A stretch of 55,735 bases of DNA from Mycolicibacterium stellerae. Its GTDB lineage: Bacteria > Actinomycetota > Actinomycetes > Mycobacteriales > Mycobacteriaceae. Below the pieces are notes generated by a model that had not been told where the DNA came from, ran no database searches, and worked only from the letters and a program-made list of their open reading frames with translations. This document shows, one piece after another, positions 1 to 6,444 of this stretch (position 1 is its first letter; the number at the start of each line of letters is the position of its first letter). A program made the position numbers and the translations under genes. The stretch covers positions 1 through 55,735 of the forward strand of contig NZ_RARC01000042.1 in assembly GCF_003719305.1 (NCBI RefSeq), read 5' to 3'.

Positions 1-995
1 TCGAGCAGTTTCCCCGTTGCGTTGCGGGCTTGCGCGAGGGTCGGCTGTCGCTGGATCAGGTCGGCGCGATCGCCGAGCGGGCCGCTGACGGTTCTGACGA
101 GCATTATGCGGCGCTGGCCGAGGTCGCCACCGTCGCCCAGCTGCGCACCGCGATCAAGCTCGAACCGCGACCCGAGCCCGATCCGCGGCCCGAACCACAG
201 CGCTCGATCACCAAGACCACCGACGGGCAATCCACCACCTGGAAGATCACGCTGCCCAAACTCGACGCGGCGAAATTCGACACGGCGCTGGCGTCGCACC
301 ACGATGCGTTGATCGCCGAGTGGAAACGCGACCACGACAGCACCGGAGAATCAGGCAACAGGCCCCCGTTGCCAACCACGATGGATGCGTTTATGCGGCT
401 GGTGGAGGCCGGCTGGGACACCGAGGCCGTCCGCCGGCCGCACGGGCACCGCAGCACGGTGGTGATGCATCTGGATGTGAAAGACCGCATCGCCGCCCTG
501 CATCTGGGTCCGCTGCTCACCGAGTCCGAGCGCCGTTACCTGCTCTGTGACGCCACCTGTGAAGTCTGGTTCGAACGCGACGGGCAGGTCATCGGCGCCG
601 GCCGGACCACTCGGGTGATCAACCGTCGGCTTCGTCGTGCCCTCGAGCATCGCCACCCCACGTGTGCGGTGCCTGGTTGCGGCGCTACCCGCGGACTGCA
701 CGCCCACCACATTCGGCACTGGGAGGACGGCGGCCCCACCGAACTGGTCAACCTGGTCCTGGTCTGCCCGTACCATCATCGGCTGCACCATCGCGGGGTC
801 ATCACCATCACCGGGCCCGCCGACAAGCTCGTCGTCACCGACAGCGCCGGCCGGATACTCAGCGCAGGGTCGCTCGCCCATCCACCGACGAAACCCCCGC
901 CGGTCGTGCCGCCCTATCGAGGACCCACCGGCGAACGCGCCGACTGGTGGTGGTACGACCCCTTCCAACCACAACCACCACCAACCAACAATTGA
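1..995 (+). CDS. DUF222/HNH endonuclease (13E12-repeat type), 5' end missing
   Basis: The frame is open to the left edge, so the start lies outside the window; about 330 residues are visible. In the last third a CxxC-type pair (CAVPGCG) is followed by HAHH, a GG turn and NLVLVCPYHHRLHH, which is the metal-binding HNH nuclease arrangement. The N-terminal part has the helical, charged look of DUF222. In mycobacteria such proteins belong to the multi-copy 13E12-repeat family. The family is thought to be nuclease-related and linked to repeated or mobile sequence, but its cellular role is unsettled. The tail after the HNH motif is proline-rich and ends in a His/Pro/Asn stretch. The family call is firm; the biological function is inference. 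Confidence 0.85.
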   Translation, partial: EQFPRCVAGLREGRLSLDQVGAIAERAADGSDEHYAALAEVATVAQLRTAIKLEPRPEPDPRPEPQRSITKTTDGQSTTWKITLPKLDAAKFDTALASHHDALIAEWKRDHDSTGESGNRPPLPTTMDAFMRLVEAGWDTEAVRRPHGHRSTVVMHLDVKDRIAALHLGPLLTESERRYLLCDATCEVWFERDGQVIGAGRTTRVINRRLRRALEHRHPTCAVPGCGATRGLHAHHIRHWEDGGPTELVNLVLVCPYHHRLHHRGVITITGPADKLVVTDSAGRILSAGSLAHPPTKPPPVVPPYRGPTGERADWWWYDPFQPQPPPTNN

Positions 996-1037
996 GATGG
1001 TTTGCGGCGCCGGTAGTTGCCGGCACCGCGTAGTGGC

Positions 1038-2663
1038 TTATCCCTCTGCCGCGACCAGTGACCCGAGCTTCACGTCGGGGTTGTCGCGTTGGAAGCCCTG
1101 CAGCCGCCACGGGGTGGAGAACAGCACGAGCATGACACCGTCGGTTCGGGTAAGAACCTCCGCTGACACCTGCCTGGCCATGAACTCGGCATCGGCGGGG
1201 TCCACGACCCGCGCGACCTGATAAGGCAGTGACTCCAGCGAGATCGGGGCGCTGAGCTCGGTGGCCATCCGGTGGGTGGCCACCTCGAACTGCATCGGGC
1301 CGACCGCGGCGAGCACCGGCGCCTGCTCACCGCGACGGTCGGAGCGCAACACCTGAACAACGCCCTCCTGCTCGAGCTGCTCGATGCCGCGGCGAAACTG
1401 CTTGTGCTTACTGGGATCGGAGCCGCGCGCCACCGCGAAATGTTCGGGGGAGAAGCTCGGGATCGGCGGATACTGCACGGGGACATCGCGATACAGCGTG
1501 TCACCGGGGCGCAGCGCACCGGCGTTGGCCAGCCCGATCACATCACCGGGCCACGCAGTGTCCAGCGTGGTGCGTTGCTGGCCGAACACCGCCTGCGCGT
1601 ACTTGGTGACAAATGGCTTGCCGGTTGCGGCGTGGGTGAGCACATCACCGCGTTCGAAGGTGCCCGAGACCACCCGCGCGTAAGCGATGCGATCGCGGTG
1701 CGCGGAGTCCATCCCGGCCTGCACCTTGAAAACGAAGGCGCTGAACGGTGATTCGGTCGCGCGGCGGCTCCCGTCGACGTCGAGTGCTCCGCCGGGCGGC
1801 GGCGCGATATCGACGAGCACATCGAGGAGCTGGTTCACGCCGAAGTTCAAAGCAGCCGAGGTGAAGAGAACCGGTGTGGCCGCGCCGCGCAGGAACTGCT
1901 CACGGTCGTAGTCGGAGCCATCTGCAGACAGCAGTTCGGACTCCTCGACGGCGGTATCCCAGTCGTCGCCTGCGGCACTGTGCGCGTCGGCCGCCGCGAT
2001 GTGCTCTTCGGGGGCCGCGGTGGCGCCGCCCGCGGTGCGGGTGAACCGGATGAAGTTGCCGGTTCGGCGGTCAAGCACGCCTTTGAAGTCTCCGGCGATG
2101 CCGACCGGCCAGGTCAGGGGCGTGGGGCGCAGCCCGATTCGCGCCTGGATCTCGTCCATCAGTTCCAGGGCATGGCGGCCGGGCCGGTCCCACTTGTTGA
2201 TCACCGTGATGATCGGGATCCGCCGGTGCTTACACACCTGGAAGAGCTTCAGTGTCTGCGGTTCAAGTCCTTTCGCGGCGTCGATGAGCATCACCGCGGA
2301 GTCCACAGCCGTCAGCACCCGGTAGGTGTCTTCGGAGAAGTCGGCGTGACCGGGCGTGTCGAGCAGGTTGATGACGCATGTGCGGTACGGGAACTGCAAC
2401 GCCGTCGAGGTGATCGAGATCCCCCTGGCCTTCTCCATCTCCATCCAGTCCGACACCGTCGCGCGACGGCCCGCCTTGCCGTGGACTGCGCCGGCTTCCG
2501 TGATGGCGCGGGCGTGCAGCGCCAGCGCCTCGGTCAATGTGGATTTGCCCGCGTCAGGATGGCTGATCACGGCGAAGGTTCTGCGGCGGCGCGCCTCGGT
2601 GGAAATACGGCCAGGTGGGGAGGCGTCCGCGGTCGGCGGATCGGCCAGGGCGTTGTCGGTCAT
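1038..2663 (-). CDS. prfC: Peptide chain release factor 3 (RF3), translational GTPase
   Basis: A 541-residue translational GTPase of full family length. The P-loop SHPDAGKST is at residues 34-42, the G3 motif DTPGH at 102-106 and G4 NKWD at 156-159. The G2 region carries the RF3-type EKARGISI stretch. RF3 uses GTP to eject RF1 or RF2 from the ribosome after peptide release, in the cytoplasm. The ATG start is followed by a short disordered N-terminal extension of about 22 residues before the conserved domain, as seen in other actinobacterial copies. It lies alone, facing the HNH gene and divergent from the ESX-type cassette. Nothing in its upstream sequence suggests special regulation. Confidence 0.95.
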   Translation of the reverse strand: MTDNALADPPTADASPPGRISTEARRRRTFAVISHPDAGKSTLTEALALHARAITEAGAVHGKAGRRATVSDWMEMEKARGISITSTALQFPYRTCVINLLDTPGHADFSEDTYRVLTAVDSAVMLIDAAKGLEPQTLKLFQVCKHRRIPIITVINKWDRPGRHALELMDEIQARIGLRPTPLTWPVGIAGDFKGVLDRRTGNFIRFTRTAGGATAAPEEHIAAADAHSAAGDDWDTAVEESELLSADGSDYDREQFLRGAATPVLFTSAALNFGVNQLLDVLVDIAPPPGGALDVDGSRRATESPFSAFVFKVQAGMDSAHRDRIAYARVVSGTFERGDVLTHAATGKPFVTKYAQAVFGQQRTTLDTAWPGDVIGLANAGALRPGDTLYRDVPVQYPPIPSFSPEHFAVARGSDPSKHKQFRRGIEQLEQEGVVQVLRSDRRGEQAPVLAAVGPMQFEVATHRMATELSAPISLESLPYQVARVVDPADAEFMARQVSAEVLTRTDGVMLVLFSTPWRLQGFQRDNPDVKLGSLVAAEG

Positions 2664-2774
2664 ATCTCGCTCGATGGTATTGGCTCGTGGTGGCAGACCA
2701 GTAATCGACGCTGCTCAGCGACGTACGGGGAGCGGCAAATCTCTGCAAATACCCCTTCATGGGGGCCATAAAAT

Positions 2775-3074
2775 TTGCGGGTGGACGTTATTCGTGTCAG
2801 CAACGGCGGACTGTTAAGGCTGGCCGCACAGCACGAGGCAGCGTCGGCTGTCGTCGCGCGCGGCGCACCAGCTCCGCCGGTTGGTCCGCCTGTGCAATTC
2901 ACTTCGGCAGCCGTCGCAGGCGGATATGAGGCGCTCCGGGCTGCCACCGGCGTGCTTGCGGCGCGGTTGAAGACCACCGGATCCAAGCTCGGCTCGGCCG
3001 GGGACCACTTTGATGCTCAAGAAGGCGGTTCTGTAATTCGTCTTGCCGCGGTGAGTTCCGCGGTCGACCTTTGA
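2775..3074 (+). CDS. EspC-like ESX secretion-associated protein (DUF2580 type)
   Basis: A small helical protein of about 97-99 residues that begins with a VxxxxLLRLAAQHE segment and continues with Ala/Gly-rich helices, the pattern of EspC/DUF2580 proteins. Such proteins are substrates or partners of type VII (ESX) secretion and usually sit directly before a larger WXG-type gene, as here, where the next start is 1 base after this stop. The start may be TTG at 2775, about 8 bases after a GGGGG stretch, or GTG at 2781. No signal peptide is present. I infer that it pairs with the following protein for export, by analogy with the Rv0025/Rv0026-type gene pairs. The region is visibly less GC-rich than its surroundings. 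Confidence 0.7.
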   Translation: MRVDVIRVSNGGLLRLAAQHEAASAVVARGAPAPPVGPPVQFTSAAVAGGYEALRAATGVLAARLKTTGSKLGSAGDHFDAQEGGSVIRLAAVSSAVDL

Positions 3075-3075
3075 C

Positions 3076-4224
3076 ATGCCGACGCTCACTGGCACGAGGT
3101 TGCCGACCCTGTCGCAGATTGTCGAATGGGACGTCGGGCACCTGGAGCAGGCCGCGTCGGATTGGACGGCGAGTGCGAGTCGGTGGGAGGCCCAGTTCGA
3201 CACGCTGCATCGACAGGCGATGTCGCCGGGCGGCACAGCATGGGAAGGCAAGGCAGCCGATGCCGCCCAGGAACGCTCATTCGCCGACCTGGTGAAGGTC
3301 CGAGGCGCTGCGGACAATCTCCGTGAAGCCGCAACCGCCGCCCGTCGTGGCGCCGATGAACTTCTCTACGCACGTTCCAATGTTCTCAAGGCGATCGCCG
3401 CGGCTGAGAGAGCTGGATTGGTTGTCGGCGAAGACCTTTCAGTCACGGTCGCCCTGACCAACGGGAGCCCATCCGAGCAGTCCCGGCAACTGGCGAGTGC
3501 CCGACAGCGAGCAGACGACATAGCTGCCCGCGTACTTGAACTCAGCGCGGTCGACAAGAAAGTCGCCGCGGCTATTACTGCCGCTACGGGGCCTGTGGCT
3601 GATGTGCACTTCACGGAGTCGCCTATCCAGTTAGTGGACAATCGCACCTTCAAAGAGGGTCCGCCGACACCTGACCCTGGGATTCCGGACGATCCGGTTG
3701 GGAAGGCGGGCGGTCCGACCGCCGCCGAGATCCGAAGCGTGATCATGAAACTGCCCGAAGGAAGCCGCCCTGAGATACGCGAGATACGAACCCCGCAAGA
3801 CCTCCAAAACCTCTGGAGATGGATGCGACAAGGTGGTGTGGAGATCCCCAATGCGTACGGCGACCCGGAGAAGGGCATGTGGGTCGGGCTGCCAGACGGG
3901 ACTCGAATTGGGCAGCGATTCGTAGCCGAATCCAGTAAACAACCAGCGCTCGACGTTGATCTACCCAGCGAACGCGGCTACTTGAAAGTCCACATCAATC
4001 CGCGGGGTGGTGTCCCAGAGATTCCGGCGATCGTGCGGCCACCGATTGTGGAGGCGCCTCCCACGCTGCCTAAACCAAGCGAGGCGGCGCAAGTGCGCGG
4101 CGGTGGAATGGTCGGCGGCATCATCCCGGATGGCGCATTGCCAGATCTTGTGCATCCGCCCGAGGCGGGAGATCCTGACCTGCCGGTCATAGGCGATGGA
4201 ATTGCCGACTATCCGGGCCAGTGA
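3076..4224 (+). CDS. WXG-type ESX substrate with C-terminal putative toxin domain
   Basis: A protein of 382 residues in three parts. Residues 1-175 form long helices with a WEG turn at 56-58 (the WXG hallmark), matching the N-terminal ESX-targeting region of mycobacterial polymorphic toxins. Residues 180-220 are a Pro/Asp-rich linker. Residues about 230-310 form a compact alpha/beta-looking module with MWVGLPDGTRIG and a later LKVHINPRGG, the sort of small C-terminal module seen in polymorphic toxins. A proline-rich tail of about 65 residues follows. The catalytic chemistry is not recognisable to me. Its stop overlaps or nearly abuts two small paralogous genes, the usual position of immunity genes. 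The ESX-type N-terminus is well supported; the toxin activity is inference. Confidence 0.65.
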   Translation: MPTLTGTRLPTLSQIVEWDVGHLEQAASDWTASASRWEAQFDTLHRQAMSPGGTAWEGKAADAAQERSFADLVKVRGAADNLREAATAARRGADELLYARSNVLKAIAAAERAGLVVGEDLSVTVALTNGSPSEQSRQLASARQRADDIAARVLELSAVDKKVAAAITAATGPVADVHFTESPIQLVDNRTFKEGPPTPDPGIPDDPVGKAGGPTAAEIRSVIMKLPEGSRPEIREIRTPQDLQNLWRWMRQGGVEIPNAYGDPEKGMWVGLPDGTRIGQRFVAESSKQPALDVDLPSERGYLKVHINPRGGVPEIPAIVRPPIVEAPPTLPKPSEAAQVRGGGMVGGIIPDGALPDLVHPPEAGDPDLPVIGDGIADYPGQ

Positions 4225-4247
4225 TCAGTGACGAAGGACGGTACACC

Positions 4248-4667
4248 GTGACCCATCCACCGGATGGAAAGCAGCCAGAGGATGACCGGTCGAAGCCGGG
4301 CGACCAAGCATTGCGAGACGAGCTGCTTCAGAGCATGTCGGGCGGTGAGTGTCTACCGCTGGGTCATATCGACTCCGTAGTCGCCTACGACCATCCAGCT
4401 GATCCACTCGCCACGCGCCAAACCCGAGTGATCACGACGATCAGTTCGCTGCTCGCCGAGGGTCTCGTCGACATCGGCCAAATCGTCGGCGGCACCGATG
4501 CGCATGTAGACCCGTGGAAGCTATCGACGGAGGATGCACTGACCCGCCTTCACCAGCTTTACGTCACTCATCACGACGATGAGGCCAAGTGGAGCGTGGC
4601 AATCTGGTTCGCGCTCACCCCTGATGGTGAGAGGGCCGCCGCACCTTCGAAGGGTGACACATCGTGA
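4248..4667 (+). CDS. Putative immunity protein, copy 1 of a tandem pair
   Basis: A soluble acidic protein of 139 residues, unknown to me by name. It has a helical core starting with ALRDELL, an SGGE turn, a helix-turn-helix-like centre and a C-terminal WFALTPDGERAA segment of the type that closes many winged-helix folds. It is about 60 percent identical, by hand count, to the next gene. GTG at 4248 is chosen because it matches the start of the paralogue and has AAGGAC upstream. A GTG at 4221 overlaps the toxin stop and would add nine residues. Its position directly after a WXG-type toxin and its tandem duplication suggest an immunity role, but that is inferred from context only. Confidence 0.65.
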   Translation: MTHPPDGKQPEDDRSKPGDQALRDELLQSMSGGECLPLGHIDSVVAYDHPADPLATRQTRVITTISSLLAEGLVDIGQIVGGTDAHVDPWKLSTEDALTRLHQLYVTHHDDEAKWSVAIWFALTPDGERAAAPSKGDTS

Positions 4668-5080
4668 CAGAACCTCGCGACCAAAATGCGCCAGATACCC
4701 ATCAGCCGAAGGCCAGCGGCCTCGCCTTGCGGGACGAGATGCTTCGTGACATGTCGGGTGGTGAGTCGTTGTCGCTCGGCGATATTGACTCCATCATTCA
4801 ATACGACTATTCGACTGAGCCGCTTTTTTCGCGCCAATCGCGGGTGATCAGCGCGATCGCGTCACTGCATGCAGACGGTCTGCTCGTCGTCGGAGATCCT
4901 GGTTACGCGGATGAGCCAGTCGAGTCGTGGAATCTGTCAACGGAGGATTCTCTGGCTCGCCTGCGCGAGCGCTATGTCACGCACTACGACGACTTCGCCA
5001 AATGGGGCTGGTCTACCTGGTTCGAGCTCACTCCTGATGGTGAGAGAGCCGCCGCACCTTTGAAGGGCGACACATCGTGA
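4664..5080 (+). CDS. Putative immunity protein, copy 2 of a tandem pair
   Basis: A 138-residue paralogue of the preceding gene. Its GTG start overlaps the previous stop (GTGA), so the two are probably translationally coupled. The most conserved parts are ALRDE near residue 25, the SGGE turn, the YVTH...DD...AKW segment and the C-terminal LTPDGERAA. The last 30 or so bases are almost identical to those of copy 1, including a shared GGGYGACACATCGTGA junction, which points to unequal recombination or recent duplication. The divergent middle (residues about 45-75) may reflect different toxin partners. No signal peptide or membrane segment is present, so it is likely cytosolic. The immunity function is inferred from context. 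Confidence 0.65.
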   Translation: MTEPRDQNAPDTHQPKASGLALRDEMLRDMSGGESLSLGDIDSIIQYDYSTEPLFSRQSRVISAIASLHADGLLVVGDPGYADEPVESWNLSTEDSLARLRERYVTHYDDFAKWGWSTWFELTPDGERAAAPLKGDTS

Positions 5081-5221
5081 TGCAGCCCCTGACGGAAACC
5101 AGCCAGAAGGTGACCCGTCTAAGCCGGGCGACCAATCACCGCGGGACGAGCTGCTTCGTGACATGTCGGGCGGCGAGTGCCTGTCGCTAAGCCGTTTCGA
5201 CTCTGTTGTCATCCACAGGGC
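5077..5221 (+). pseudogene. Truncated, frameshifted third copy of the immunity gene
   Basis: Immediately after copy 2, again with a GTGA overlap, a third copy begins. From about 5100 the paralogous frame reads QPEGDPSKPGDQ, then RDELLRDMSGGECLSL and FDSVV, clearly aligned with copy 1. Relative to copy 1 one base is missing near the start (about 5089-5093), so translation from the GTG at 5077 leaves the family frame and stops at 5190. Similarity ends around 5215, shortly before the 3' end of the convergent DUF5996 gene. The copy therefore lacks more than half of the protein. It is best read as a decaying remnant of a longer immunity array. Confidence 0.75.
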
Positions 5222-5234
5222 TCACCGCGCATTC

Positions 5235-6137
5235 TTACCGGCGTTCGAGCGCCTCGCGGTCCCAGCCGCCCATGTCGGCAGCGGCGTCGTAAGTGCTCTG
5301 TAGGAAGTCGAGCAGCAGCGCGTCGGGGTCGTCGGCTTCGCGGACAGCCGTGTAGGGCAATGTGAATTCGCCGAGGGCTTCGTCGAACGTCGCCTGCGCC
5401 GGTGACACGGAAGCTTCGCGATACCCCTCAGGTTCGGGGTAGGCGTAGGAATAGAAGACGCCCTCGCCGTCCGGGCCCGGCCAATATCCAGCGCTGCTCA
5501 CTTCGTGTGAGTAGGCCTCCCACATCACATGCGGACCGCAATTCGGCGCGCCGCCAGGATGTTTGGGCGCTGTCCGCCCGGAGAACCGCGTCACCGCCAA
5601 ATCGAGTGCACCCCAGAAGAAGTGCACCGGGCTGACCTTGCCGATGTAGCGCGACCGGAACTCCTCGAAGACGCGGTTCATCTGAACCAGCGCCAGCCAG
5701 AACCGGTGTGCTTGATCGCCGTCGTAGGCGACGTGTTGCTCGTCGGTGTCGAACGGGATCGCGTCGGGGATCTCGACCGGCGTGGTCCAGATGTCGGTGG
5801 ACAGCCCCAATTCGTCGAGTGCTGCCATGACATGGCGATAGAAATCGGCGACGGGTCCCGGCTTCAGCGGTATCGCCCGCCGGTCACCGTTGGTGGCGGA
5901 GATGACCAGTTGATGGTCGATGAAGTCGAAGTCGATGGAGAACGCTCTGCCACCATGTGGGATCAAGCCGGTGGTCAAACCGCGCGCCGACACGTACAGC
6001 ACGACGTTCCACCAATGGCTCATAAGCGGTGTGTTCGTCAAGCGCACCTTGCCGACGACCTGCGTCATCAGTTGCAGGGTGTCCCGAGTGTCGATCCATT
6101 CGGCCACCGGCAGCTTCGGCCACCTGGAATCCGACAT
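5235..6137 (-). CDS. DUF5996 family protein
   Basis: A 300-residue soluble protein matching the DUF5996 family as I remember it. It opens with a WPxLPVAEWIDTRDTLQLMTQVVGKVRL segment, has a PLMSHWWNVVLYVSARGL core and a Trp/His/Tyr-rich C-terminal half (SPVHFFWGALDLAVTRFSG). The start is the ATG at 6137 because a perfect GAGGAGG ribosome-binding site lies 5-6 bases before it; the open frame continues upstream without coding character. The molecular function is unknown. It converges on the immunity-gene remnant, and its 3' end lies about 14 bases from where that remnant loses similarity. Confidence 0.8.
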   Translation of the reverse strand: MSDSRWPKLPVAEWIDTRDTLQLMTQVVGKVRLTNTPLMSHWWNVVLYVSARGLTTGLIPHGGRAFSIDFDFIDHQLVISATNGDRRAIPLKPGPVADFYRHVMAALDELGLSTDIWTTPVEIPDAIPFDTDEQHVAYDGDQAHRFWLALVQMNRVFEEFRSRYIGKVSPVHFFWGALDLAVTRFSGRTAPKHPGGAPNCGPHVMWEAYSHEVSSAGYWPGPDGEGVFYSYAYPEPEGYREASVSPAQATFDEALGEFTLPYTAVREADDPDALLLDFLQSTYDAAADMGGWDREALERR

Positions 6138-6444
6138 ATCAACCTCCTCGTCGACTCGTAGCCACCAGCATTCCAGAGGCCGCAAACTGTCGACGTCGGA
6201 GCTATCCGTCAAGCATCGCGACGCCGTCACGCCACGCATCGACGATATCGTTGACGCGCCGATGCACCTGTTCTCGAGCAGATTCGCGTTCGACACCCGA
6301 CATCAGCGGCAGCCGCTGCTCTGATCTTCCACAGCGTGAGCCGACGACAATGCGCGTTCGGCGGAGCGTCATCAATTGATGACGCCTCCCGAAAGGCAAC
6401 TGCCGCCGGCTCTGAGGCTCCTGTTGCGTCTGTGACGACGCCGC
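6138..6444. other. Gene-free stretch between mmpL end and DUF5996 start
   Basis: This 307-base stretch holds the ribosome-binding site of the DUF5996 gene at its left end. A minus-strand 33-codon frame (6202-6303) has coding-like composition but no recognisable relative, so it is not called. No convincing terminator hairpin was seen after mmpL. Confidence 0.5.

Noticed and set aside
1..995. Intact insertion sequence or transposase at the left edge
   Set aside because: The motifs are those of an HNH nuclease; no transposase domain or terminal repeats are visible in the window.
6202..6303. 33-codon minus-strand frame between mmpL and the DUF5996 gene
   Set aside because: Coding-like composition, but too short and without a recognisable relative or ribosome-binding site.
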